This document shows, in pieces, positions 1 to 5,979 of a DNA stretch of 7,977 nucleotides; the stretch's first letter is position 1; the number at the start of each line of letters is the position of its first letter. The DNA is from 2-01-FULL-45-10 sp964433975 (lineage in GTDB: Bacteria; Omnitrophota; Gorgyraeia; 2-01-FULL-45-10). Both the position numbers and the translations under genes were made by a program. The stretch spans positions 1 through 7,977 of the forward strand of contig CAYSSS010000072.1 in the NCBI GenBank assembly GCA_964433975.1, written 5' to 3'. Under the pieces are notes generated by a model that saw only the letters and a program-made list of their open reading frames with translations, was not told the DNA's origin and made no database searches.

Positions 1-483
1 GTGCAGGAGGAGCTTGAGGGCGCGGCCATGTACTACGGCTATAAAGAGAGATGCGTATTCTGCGATATGATACACGAAGAGCGTGACGAGAAGGAGCGCA
101 TAATATACGAGGACGAAAGGGTGATAGCGTTCTGTCCGTATGTTTCAAGGTTTCCTTACGAAGTATGGATAATGCCCAAGAAGCACGCCTCGGACCTCAC
201 GAGCCTCGACAGGGATACCGTGCCGTGTGTCGCAAGAGCGCTACGCGATTCGCTCTTAAGGATCAAGAAATATCTGGGCGATCCCGCATACAACTTTATC
301 GTTCACACCTCTCCGATCAACGGACACGAGAGAGAGGATTATCACTGGCATATAGAGATCATGCCAAAATTGGTCAAAGTCGCCGGTTTTGAATGGGGGA
401 GCGGTTTCTACATAAATCCGGTCCCTCCGGACATAGCGGCAAAGAATCTTTTGAGCGTAAAACTCGAAGAGGTAAAAAAATAA
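1..483 (+). CDS. galT: Galactose-1-phosphate uridylyltransferase, C-terminal part (5'-truncated by window)
   Basis: GalT exchanges UMP between UDP-glucose and galactose-1-phosphate in the cytoplasmic Leloir pathway. The frame is open from base 1, so this is the last 160 codons of a gene that begins outside the window; the GTG at base 1 is not argued to be the start. The segment looks like the C-terminal HIT-like half of GalT. It has a CVFC motif (residues 18-21 of the fragment), VWIMPKKH (55-62), and HWHIE (115-119), whose two histidines correspond to the paired metal/structural histidines of the GalT C-terminal domain. The AGFEWGSGFYINPVPP block near the end is typical of the bacterial non-enteric GalT type. 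The catalytic HPH motif would be in the missing N-terminal half. It ends in tandem stops (TAA TAG), the second overlapping the gap ribosome-binding site, so it is probably cotranscribed with gap. A related HIT-fold nucleotidyltransferase is the main alternative. Confidence 0.88.
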   Translation: MQEELEGAAMYYGYKERCVFCDMIHEERDEKERIIYEDERVIAFCPYVSRFPYEVWIMPKKHASDLTSLDRDTVPCVARALRDSLLRIKKYLGDPAYNFIVHTSPINGHEREDYHWHIEIMPKLVKVAGFEWGSGFYINPVPPDIAAKNLLSVKLEEVKK

Positions 484-484
484 T

Positions 485-490
485 AGGAGG
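485..490 (+). promoter_or_regulatory. Ribosome-binding site that decides the gap start
   Basis: A perfect AGGAGG lies immediately before an ATG at 491 (spacing 0) and 9 nt before a second in-frame ATG at 500. Only the second spacing suits initiation, so the shorter protein beginning MAVKIGINGFGRIGR is preferred. Confidence 0.85.
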
Positions 491-499
491 ATGCAGGCG

Positions 500-1552
500 A
501 TGGCGGTAAAGATAGGTATCAACGGTTTCGGCAGAATAGGAAGAATGGTGGGAAGAGCGATCCTTGAAAGTAACTCCAAGAATATAGAGCTCGTTGCCGT
601 GAACGACATAACGGACGCTAAATCATTGGCCCATCTATTGAAGTATGATTCGGTTCACGGGCGTTTCCCGGGCGGCGATGTAAAGGCCGGGCCCGATTCA
701 ATAATAGTGAATGGTAAAGAGATAAAGGTGCTGGCGAAGAGAGATCCGGCAGAATTACCGTGGAAAGCGCTCGGCGTTGAGATAGTAGTTGAGTCTACCG
801 GCCTCTTCACCATAAAGAATGACGGAGTGAATAAGAAGGGCAAAGAGGTCAAAGGTGCCATTAACCATATCACAAAAGGCGGTGCAAAGAAGGTCATCAT
901 ATCCGCTCCCGCGCAAGGTGAGGACATCACCATAGTCATGGGAGTCAATGAGGATAAGTACGATCCCAAAAAAGATAATGTTATCTCGAACGCGTCATGC
1001 ACGACAAACTGCCTGGGGCCGGTCGCCAAGATATTGAACGATACATGGGGAATAGAAAAAGGCTTGATGACCACGATACACGCGTATACCAACGATCAGC
1101 ATGTGCAGGACCTGCCTCATTCCGATATGAGGCGTGCCAGAGCCGCTGCGGTATCGATGATCCCGACTTCTACGGGCGCCGCAAAAGCGATAGGGCTCGT
1201 CATTCCTGAGCTCAAAGGCAAGCTGGACGGTTATGCAGTAAGGGTGCCGGTAGTGAACGTATCGATGGTGGACTTGACCTGTCTATTAAAGAAAGACGCT
1301 ACCGCAGAGGATATCAACAAGGCCCTGAAGACCTTTGCGGATGGAAAGATGAAGGGCATACTTGCCTATACTGATGAAGATGTGGTATCCGTTGATTTCA
1401 ATCATTCTCCGGCCTCTTCAACGGTAGATTCCAAGCTCACAAAAGTGCTCGGCGGCAACTTCGTTAAGGTAGTGGCGTGGTACGATAACGAATGGGGCTA
1501 TTCATCCAGGGTAGTCGACCTGATCGAATATATTATAAAGAAGGGTCTGTAA
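500..1552 (+). CDS. gap: Glyceraldehyde-3-phosphate dehydrogenase, type I (NAD type)
   Basis: This enzyme oxidatively phosphorylates glyceraldehyde-3-phosphate to 1,3-bisphosphoglycerate in cytoplasmic glycolysis, reversibly in gluconeogenesis. The 350-residue protein has the Rossmann motif INGFGRIGR (7-15), the cofactor-contacting ND pair (35-36), the catalytic SCTTNC with nucleophile Cys167, and the base His194 in HAYT. The DLPH stretch (204-207) and ARAAA resemble glycolytic NAD-dependent enzymes, and WYDNEWGYSSRV (327-338) is the classic C-terminal signature. It is somewhat longer than the usual 330-340 residues, mainly because of a lysine/glycine-rich stretch around residues 106-120 between the STGLF and KKVIISAP motifs. 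The start at 500 is chosen by Shine-Dalgarno spacing; an ATG at 491 would add three residues. Its stop is 6 bp before pgk, supporting one operon with pgk and tpiA. Confidence 0.97.
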   Translation: MAVKIGINGFGRIGRMVGRAILESNSKNIELVAVNDITDAKSLAHLLKYDSVHGRFPGGDVKAGPDSIIVNGKEIKVLAKRDPAELPWKALGVEIVVESTGLFTIKNDGVNKKGKEVKGAINHITKGGAKKVIISAPAQGEDITIVMGVNEDKYDPKKDNVISNASCTTNCLGPVAKILNDTWGIEKGLMTTIHAYTNDQHVQDLPHSDMRRARAAAVSMIPTSTGAAKAIGLVIPELKGKLDGYAVRVPVVNVSMVDLTCLLKKDATAEDINKALKTFADGKMKGILAYTDEDVVSVDFNHSPASSTVDSKLTKVLGGNFVKVVAWYDNEWGYSSRVVDLIEYIIKKGL

Positions 1553-1558
1553 AGAATA

Positions 1559-2743
1559 ATGGCAAAGAAGACTGTTAAAGATGTCGAACTGGGTGGTAAA
1601 AGGGTGCTGATGAGGGTCGATTTCAACGTCCCTCTCGATGATAAATTGAACATTACCGATGACATAAGGATGCGTTCGGCGCTTCCTACGATCAAGTACG
1701 CGATCGACAAGGGTGCCAAGGTCATACTCATGAGCCATCTCGGCAGACCTGACGGTAAAGTGGTAGAGTCGATGAGACTTACGTCGGTCGCCAAAAAGCT
1801 CGAGAGCTCACTCGGCAAAAAGGTCACTAAGACCGATGATTGCATAGGCGATGCCGTAAAAAATACCGTAGCCGCGATGAAACCGGGCGATGTGGTCCTG
1901 TTGGAGAACCTAAGGTTCCACGCCGAAGAGGAGAAGAACGATCCTGCGTTCGCCAAGGAACTCGCGGGCCTGGGAGACGTCTTCGTCAATGACGCGTTCG
2001 GAACGGCACACAGGGCTCACGCCTCGACCGAAGGCGTAACGAAGTATCTGCCTTCAGTGGCCGGTTTCCTGCTTGAGAAAGAGATCCGGTATCTTGGCCA
2101 GACCGTAGATAATCCCAAGAGGCCATTCGTAGCGATATTGGGCGGCGCGAAAGTTAAAGACAAGATAAAGGTCATCGATAACCTTTTGAATAAAGTTGAC
2201 GCTCTGATCATAGGCGGCGGCATGGCGTATACTTTCCTGAAAGCTAAAGGGAAGACCGTAGGGACTTCAAAATTGGATAAGGATGGTTTTGATACCGCGA
2301 AACTCGCTCTTGAAAAGGCCGCGAAGAAGAATATACCGATACTACTGCCGATCGATAACGTCATAGGGGATAAGTTTGACGCCAATGCTAATACAAAGAT
2401 AGTCGGCGAAGATATACCCGATGGTTGGATGGGGCTCGATATAGGGCCCAAGACCATAAAGCTATTTGAAGATACGCTTAAAGACGCCAGGACTATAATC
2501 TGGAACGGACCCATGGGCGTATTCGAGATGGATAAGTTCGCTAAAGGCACTGAAGATATTGCCAGGTTCCTGGCAGGTCTTAAAGGCGCCATCACCATAA
2601 TAGGAGGCGGAGACACCGCCGCGGCGATGTTGAAATTTAAAGTTGAAGATAAGATGACGCATATTTCCACCGGAGGAGGCGCTTCACTTGAGTATCTGGA
2701 AGGGCGCGGCCTGCCGGGTATAGACGCGTTACAGGATAAGTGA
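1559..2743 (+). CDS. pgk: Phosphoglycerate kinase
   Basis: Pgk transfers the acyl phosphate of 1,3-bisphosphoglycerate to ADP, the first ATP-yielding step of lower glycolysis, and acts in the cytoplasm directly after GAPDH. The 394-residue length is normal for a bacterial monomeric enzyme. Visible signatures are RVDFNVP (19-25), SHLGRP (59-64) and ENLRF (116-120) in the 3-phosphoglycerate-binding N-lobe. The nucleotide-binding C-lobe has ILGGAKVKDKI (193-203), IIGGGMAYTFL (217-227), WNGPMGVFE (315-323), GGGDT (349-353) and the closing STGGGASLEYLEG (370-382). All key motifs are intact. The gene begins 6 bp after gap. Its Shine-Dalgarno is weak (AAGGG at 1541-1545, 13 nt upstream, inside gap), so initiation may depend on ribosomes finishing gap. 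It is not fused to tpiA, unlike the Pgk-Tpi fusion of Thermotoga. Confidence 0.98.
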   Translation: MAKKTVKDVELGGKRVLMRVDFNVPLDDKLNITDDIRMRSALPTIKYAIDKGAKVILMSHLGRPDGKVVESMRLTSVAKKLESSLGKKVTKTDDCIGDAVKNTVAAMKPGDVVLLENLRFHAEEEKNDPAFAKELAGLGDVFVNDAFGTAHRAHASTEGVTKYLPSVAGFLLEKEIRYLGQTVDNPKRPFVAILGGAKVKDKIKVIDNLLNKVDALIIGGGMAYTFLKAKGKTVGTSKLDKDGFDTAKLALEKAAKKNIPILLPIDNVIGDKFDANANTKIVGEDIPDGWMGLDIGPKTIKLFEDTLKDARTIIWNGPMGVFEMDKFAKGTEDIARFLAGLKGAITIIGGGDTAAAMLKFKVEDKMTHISTGGGASLEYLEGRGLPGIDALQDK

Positions 2744-2744
2744 T

Positions 2745-3503
2745 ATGCCAAGAAGAATAATAATAGCAGGCAACTGGAAGATGAATAAGAATATAGGCGA
2801 ATCGATAGACCTCGCCAACTCGATAAAACGCTCATTGTACGATGTCGAGGAGGTGGAGATAGTGATATGCCCGCCGTTCACATCTTTAAGCGATGTGAAT
2901 GAGATCACGATGGAGACCAATATAAAACTCGGCGCGCAGGATTGTTACTGGGAGATGGAGGGCGCCTTTACGGGCGAGGTATCCGCCCCTATGCTTAAGA
3001 GCGTGGGCTGCGAATACTGCATAATAGGTCACTCCGAGAGAAGGCAGTTCTTCGGCGAGACCAACGAGACCGTTAACAAAAAGCTTAAAAGCCTCTTAAA
3101 AGAAAAGATAAAGCCTATAGTCTGTGTGGGTGAAAAATTAGAGGACAGAAAGAGCGGAAGAACGTTCGATGTTATTAAAGACCACGTTGTGAATTCGCTC
3201 TCCGGGATATCTCAAGAGGATATGCTGAGAACGGTTATAGCTTATGAACCCGTATGGGCGATAGGCACAGGCGTCAACGCTACGAAGGAGCAGGCCGAGG
3301 AGGCGCATAAATATATCAGGACCTTGTTGGCCCAGATGCATGGTGACGAAGTAGCGAAGTCGATAAGGATCCAGTACGGCGGAAGCGTAAAGCCGGAAAA
3401 TATAAAAGAGCTTATTTCTCAGGAAGATGTGGATGGCGCGCTCGTAGGGGGCGCAAGTTTAAAAGCGGATTCATTTGTAGGGCTGGTTAAGAACTGTCTG
3501 TAA
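2745..3503 (+). CDS. tpiA: Triosephosphate isomerase
   Basis: TpiA interconverts dihydroxyacetone phosphate and glyceraldehyde-3-phosphate, supplying substrate to GAPDH. It is a 252-residue cytoplasmic TIM barrel of standard length. The catalytic residues are all visible: Asn10 and Lys12 in GNWKMN, His96 in IGHSERR, and Glu168 in AYEPVWAIGTG, which also contains the flexible active-site loop. The phosphate-binding YGGSVKPEN (211-219) and GALVGGASL (231-239) follow. The ATG starts one base after the pgk stop, with AGGA at 2733-2736 giving 8-nt spacing from inside pgk, so the two are almost certainly translationally coupled. It is followed by a structured 77-bp spacer and then secG. Confidence 0.98.
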   Translation: MPRRIIIAGNWKMNKNIGESIDLANSIKRSLYDVEEVEIVICPPFTSLSDVNEITMETNIKLGAQDCYWEMEGAFTGEVSAPMLKSVGCEYCIIGHSERRQFFGETNETVNKKLKSLLKEKIKPIVCVGEKLEDRKSGRTFDVIKDHVVNSLSGISQEDMLRTVIAYEPVWAIGTGVNATKEQAEEAHKYIRTLLAQMHGDEVAKSIRIQYGGSVKPENIKELISQEDVDGALVGGASLKADSFVGLVKNCL

Positions 3504-3512
3504 TTTAAAGGA

Positions 3513-3569
3513 AAGACCCTTCGACAGGCTCAGGGTCTTATGCCCTGAGAAAAGTCGAAGAGCATAAGA
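3513..3569 (+). repeat. Overlapping inverted repeats (REP-like palindrome) between tpiA and secG
   Basis: Four perfect inverted repeats are packed into 57 bp. AAGACCCT (3513-3520) pairs with AGGGTCTT (3532-3539). CTTCGAC (3519-3525) pairs with GTCGAAG (3554-3560). CTCAGGG (3529-3535) pairs with CCCTGAG (3543-3549). TCTTATGC (3536-3543) pairs with GCATAAGA (3562-3569). The second and third nest as one imperfect hairpin (7 bp, AGG/AAAA internal loop, 7 bp, 7-nt loop). The first and fourth share bases with that hairpin and are alternatives to it. The sequence style (CTTCGACAGGCTCAGGG and its near complement) resembles dispersed palindromic repeats seen between genes in many bacteria. No T-tract follows, so it is not a canonical intrinsic terminator. 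It could stabilise tpiA mRNA 3' ends or modulate secG. Confidence 0.8.
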
Positions 3570-3573
3570 GAGG
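3568..3573 (+). promoter_or_regulatory. Ribosome-binding site of secG
   Basis: GAGAGG lies 7 nt before the secG ATG. Its first two bases are also the end of the 3562-3569 repeat arm, so one of the alternative upstream hairpins would reach into it. Confidence 0.7.
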
Positions 3574-3580
3574 TAAAAAG

Positions 3581-3910
3581 ATGCTATACGGGATCGTTAT
3601 CACAATACACGTAATTGTTTCGCTCGTTTTGATATCGGTTATATTGCTCCAGGCCGGACGCGGAGGAGGTTTGAGCGAGTCCTTTGGAGGGTCCTCCACT
3701 CAGACGATCCTGGGGACAAAGTCATCCGTCTTTTTAAAACGGGCGACGGCCGTTTCAGCAGTACTGTATATACTCGTCTGCCTGCTGTTGGGCGTTATGA
3801 CGAGCCATAGAGGCAGATCGCTTGTCGCTAAGGGCGGCCTTCAGACCCCTCTTACCACGAGCGGCGGATATCCTCAAACGCCGGGTGAATCACCTCTTGA
3901 CGCATATTGA
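3581..3910 (+). CDS. secG: Preprotein translocase subunit SecG
   Basis: SecG is a small inner-membrane accessory subunit of the SecYEG channel that assists SecA-driven protein export. The 109-residue product shows the family layout. There is a first membrane helix (about 4-23), then the signature LLQAGRGGGLSESFGG (22-37) with the following STQTILGTKSSVFLKR loop, and a second membrane helix (about 56-72). A basic, Ser/Thr/Gly/Pro-rich, probably disordered tail of about 35 residues follows. Such variable tails are common in SecG. secG directly downstream of tpiA is a recurrent bacterial arrangement and reinforces the call. Its stop is 13 bp before the start of the binding-protein gene, which needs Sec export; no functional link beyond that is implied. 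Confidence 0.93.
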   Translation: MLYGIVITIHVIVSLVLISVILLQAGRGGGLSESFGGSSTQTILGTKSSVFLKRATAVSAVLYILVCLLLGVMTSHRGRSLVAKGGLQTPLTTSGGYPQTPGESPLDAY

Positions 3911-3923
3911 TATAAAGATCTTC

Positions 3924-5528
3924 ATGAAGAGTAAAATACCGCTAGTGATGTTAGCGGTATTTTTTTTCATGACCAACCCGATTTTCGCCGATATTCTTTT
4001 GGCGAGAGAGCCTTCTTACGGAGACGCTATAGTGGTAGCCTCGAGCGGCGATGCGCGTACGCTCGTTCCTATTTTGGCCTCCGACTCCGCTTCGAGCGAT
4101 ATATGCGGCTTTGTATTTAACGGCCTGGTCAAATATGACAAGAATATAGAGCTGGTGGGCGATCTTGCCGAAAGCTGGGATATCGAGGATGAGGGTAAGA
4201 CGATAATATTTCATTTAAGAAAGGGCGTGCGCTGGCATGACGGAGCGCCGTTTACAGCTCGCGACATTTATTTTACCTATAGTAAACTTATCGACCCCGA
4301 AGTAAGAACTCCTTACAGCGGTGATTTTGAGCGTATAAAAGACTTCATTATAATTGACGATCACACCGTAAAAATCATCTATAAGGAACCGTTCGCGCCG
4401 GCGTTATCAAGCTGGGGAATGTGGATCATGCCGGAACATATATTGGGTAAAGTCGATCTTAATAAGACAAAATTTTCCCGCGCGCCTGTAGGCACCGGGC
4501 CTTATAAATTCAAATCCTGGAAGACGGGCGATAAGATAGAGCTCGTTTCCAATCATGATTATTTCGAATCCCGCCCTTATATTGACAGGTATATATACAG
4601 GATAATTCCGGATGAGGCGACCGTATTTTTGGAGCTCCAGACCCGGGGTGTGGACATGTCGAATCTTACGCCTTTGCAGTTCATGAGACAGACGGATAAT
4701 AAATTTTTCAAGGCCCGATACAATAAATTCAAGTATCCGAGTTTTGGATATACATATATGGGGTATAATCTGAAGGATCCTAAATTTCAGGATATCAGAG
4801 TGCGACAAGCCATTAATTATGCGGTGAATAGGAGAGAGATAATAGACGCGGTTTTTTTCGGGCTCGCCCGGATGGTTACGGGGCCATTCATACTGGATTC
4901 ATGGTCTTATAATAGAGATGTGAAGCCAGCGCCCTATGATCCTAAAGATGCAAAGAGACTTTTAAAGGAAGCCGGCTGGATAGACTCCGATGGCGACGGC
5001 TGGCTGGAGAAGGGCAAAGAGGAGTTTGAATTTACCGTCCTTGTGAATCAGGGGAACGCCGAACGCCAAAGAACCGCCGAGCTTATGCAGAAACAGCTGA
5101 AGACCGTCGGTATAAGAATGAAGATACGCGTTATCGAATGGTCGAGCATGATAAATGAATTCATCGAGAAGAGGCGCTTCGAGGCGGTGCTGATGGGCTG
5201 GTTCCTATCGCGTGATCCGGATTGCTATGATATATGGCATTCGTCCAAGACTGGCCAGGGCGAATTCAATTTTATAGGATATAAGAACGAGACCGTTGAT
5301 AAGCTTTTGGAGGAGGGCAGGCGCACTTTCGATCAATCGAAACGCGCCGCCATTTATCACGAGATCCACGAGCTTATATACAAGGATCAGCCGTACCTCT
5401 TCCTCTATACGGCCGACGCGCTTCCGATAGTGAATTCGCGCTTCAAAGGCGTCGAAGCGTCACCCATCGGCATCGGCTACAACTTCATCAAGTGGTACGT
5501 GCCGAAGTCAGAACAGAGATATAAGTGA
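3924..5528 (+). CDS. Peptide/nickel-type ABC transporter substrate-binding protein (SBP family 5, DppA/OppA-like)
   Basis: This is a periplasmic receptor that captures peptides (or nickel, opines or other family ligands) and delivers them to the downstream permeases. It has 534 residues, typical for the family. Residues 1-22 form a signal peptide: KSK n-region, hydrophobic 5-16, likely cleavage after IFA22 or LLA27. There is no lipobox cysteine, so it looks soluble rather than lipid-anchored. Family hallmarks are FHLRKGVRWHDGAPFTARDI (96-115), VGTGPYKFKSW (189-199), DIRVRQAINYAVNRREI (290-306) and GWIDSDGDGWLEKG (351-364), followed by a Pro-Tyr-rich C-terminal lobe. The frame is open upstream to a TTG at 3822 inside secG, but ATG 3924 is chosen because it starts the signal peptide and follows the secG stop. 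No clear Shine-Dalgarno precedes it. Codons 4-15 coincide with a terminator-like hairpin. Ligand identity cannot be read from sequence. Confidence 0.92.
   Translation: MKSKIPLVMLAVFFFMTNPIFADILLAREPSYGDAIVVASSGDARTLVPILASDSASSDICGFVFNGLVKYDKNIELVGDLAESWDIEDEGKTIIFHLRKGVRWHDGAPFTARDIYFTYSKLIDPEVRTPYSGDFERIKDFIIIDDHTVKIIYKEPFAPALSSWGMWIMPEHILGKVDLNKTKFSRAPVGTGPYKFKSWKTGDKIELVSNHDYFESRPYIDRYIYRIIPDEATVFLELQTRGVDMSNLTPLQFMRQTDNKFFKARYNKFKYPSFGYTYMGYNLKDPKFQDIRVRQAINYAVNRREIIDAVFFGLARMVTGPFILDSWSYNRDVKPAPYDPKDAKRLLKEAGWIDSDGDGWLEKGKEEFEFTVLVNQGNAERQRTAELMQKQLKTVGIRMKIRVIEWSSMINEFIEKRRFEAVLMGWFLSRDPDCYDIWHSSKTGQGEFNFIGYKNETVDKLLEEGRRTFDQSKRAAIYHEIHELIYKDQPYLFLYTADALPIVNSRFKGVEASPIGIGYNFIKWYVPKSEQRYK
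3933..3967 (+). terminator. Intrinsic terminator-like hairpin inside the start of the binding-protein gene
   Basis: AAAATACCGCTA (3933-3944) and TAGCGGTATTTT (3952-3963) form a perfect 12-bp stem with a 7-nt loop (GTGATGT). The run of eight T at 3960-3967 overlaps the stem base and extends beyond it. This is the form of a Rho-independent terminator. It lies 23 bp after the secG stop, where an end to the gap-pgk-tpiA-secG transcript would be expected, yet it also encodes residues 4-15 of the signal peptide. It may end the upstream transcript, act as an attenuator released by ribosomes starting at 3924, or both. The structure is certain as sequence; its activity is inferred. Confidence 0.75.
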
Positions 5529-5576
5529 TTTTTTCGTTGCGAACGGCGAACCTTGCGAGGGCCGCCTTCCGCGGAC

Positions 5577-5605
5577 GCAAATTTACATTGGGCATGTAAA
5601 TTTGC
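5577..5605. repeat. 12-bp perfect hairpin with 5-nt loop
   Basis: GCAAATTTACAT (5577-5588) and ATGTAAATTTGC (5594-5605) flank the loop TGGGC. This is the tightest hairpin of the block, 48 bp after the binding-protein stop. No T-tract follows, so it is a stem-loop rather than a standard terminator. Confidence 0.9.
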
Positions 5606-5608
5606 TCG

Positions 5609-5687
5609 ACGAAATTTTTACAAAAATTTAACTTCTTCCAGGAATTTAAATTTTTTGCTATACCGCCACAATGTGTAAAAATTTCGT
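5609..5687. repeat. 14-bp perfect inverted repeat with nested 10-bp stem
   Basis: The outer arms 5609-5622 (ACGAAATTTTTACA) and 5674-5687 (TGTAAAAATTTCGT) are exact reverse complements. Inside, 5622-5631 (AAAAATTTAA) and 5646-5655 (TTAAATTTTT) make a 10-bp stem with a 14-nt loop. The right outer arm shares bases 5679-5687 with the next palindrome, so the two stems cannot form fully together. Confidence 0.85.
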
Positions 5688-5781
5688 AACGCCGCTTCAG
5701 GCGTATCCCTCGCAAGGTTCGCCTGCTGTTCATGGCAGGCAGACCTCGCGGGGTAGTTGCCGAAGCGGCGTTACAAAATTT
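5679..5781. repeat. 20-position inverted repeat (one mismatch) enclosing a GC-rich hairpin
   Basis: The arms 5679-5698 and 5762-5781 are complementary at 19 of 20 positions; the core GTAACGCCGCTTC/GAAGCGGCGTTAC is a perfect 13 bp. Nested inside are 5708-5718 with 5743-5753 (9 of 11 positions) and GCCTGC (5721-5726) with GCAGGC (5735-5740). The result is a three-tier hairpin of about 100 nt. Confidence 0.85.
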
Positions 5782-5865
5782 GATACCTTATGGCAATACA
5801 GAAAGTCCGGACAAACTGCTCCATCGTTTAAATTGCTGGCAGGTTGGACGGACATCAAATTTTGT
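5773..5865. repeat. 12-bp perfect inverted repeat overlapping its neighbours
   Basis: ACAAAATTTGAT (5773-5784) is the reverse complement of ATCAAATTTTGT (5854-5865). The left arm shares 5773-5781 with the preceding palindrome. The right arm shares 5861-5865 with TTTGTCCG (5861-5868), which alternatively pairs with CGGACAAA (5808-5815). Confidence 0.8.
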
Positions 5866-5869
5866 CCGA

Positions 5870-5897
5870 ATAAATTGGTATGCCTAATCCAATTTAT
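5870..5897. repeat. 9-bp perfect hairpin
   Basis: ATAAATTGG (5870-5878) and CCAATTTAT (5889-5897) flank a 10-nt loop. It is bordered on the left by TTGTCCG (5862-5868) and on the right by GTCCGC (5898-5903). It is the last clear stem before the permease gene. Confidence 0.75.
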
Positions 5898-5975
5898 GTC
5901 CGCTGAGGCAACGCCCCGCAAGGTCGATGCCTGCCTGGCGAAGGCGGTAGGACCCGAAAAATTTAGAGGAATTAT

Positions 5976-5979
5976 AGGA
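5976..5979 (+). promoter_or_regulatory. Ribosome-binding site of the first permease
   Basis: AGGA lies 5 nt before ATG 5985; a stronger AGAGGA (5965-5970) is 14 nt away, too far to be optimal. This region lies just outside the palindrome block, so the permease keeps its own initiation signal despite the long spacer. Confidence 0.55.

Larger units (their letters stand above)
5545..5723. repeat. 17-bp perfect inverted repeat, long-range
   Basis: GGCGAACCTTGCGAGGG (5545-5561) is the exact reverse complement of CCCTCGCAAGGTTCGCC (5707-5723), 145 bp apart. Related copies occur at 5743-5753 (ACCTCGCGGGG) and 5915-5926 (CCCGCAAGGTCG), so this GC-rich module is present about four times in both orientations. 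Confidence 0.85.

Noticed and set aside
491..499. ATG 491 as gap start
   Set aside because: It abuts AGGAGG with zero spacing; the ATG at 500 has ideal spacing and the conserved N-terminus.
2017..2835. 272-codon - strand frame opposite pgk
   Set aside because: It is a shadow of the strongly conserved pgk/tpiA coding strand, Ser/Pro-rich, with no recognisable motif.
3822..3923. Upstream extension of the binding protein to a TTG at 3822
   Set aside because: It would overlap secG by 89 bp and place 34 Arg/Leu-rich residues before a good signal peptide; ATG 3924 fits better.
3969..3971. ATG 3969 as binding-protein start, which would put the terminator outside the gene
   Set aside because: It removes the hydrophobic core of the signal peptide, and the only upstream sequence is a T-tract without a ribosome-binding site. 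It remains possible only if the protein is not exported this way.
5577..5605. Hairpin as Rho-independent terminator of the binding-protein gene
   Set aside because: The stem is AT-rich and followed by TCGACG rather than a T-run. A processing or stability hairpin is more likely than intrinsic termination.
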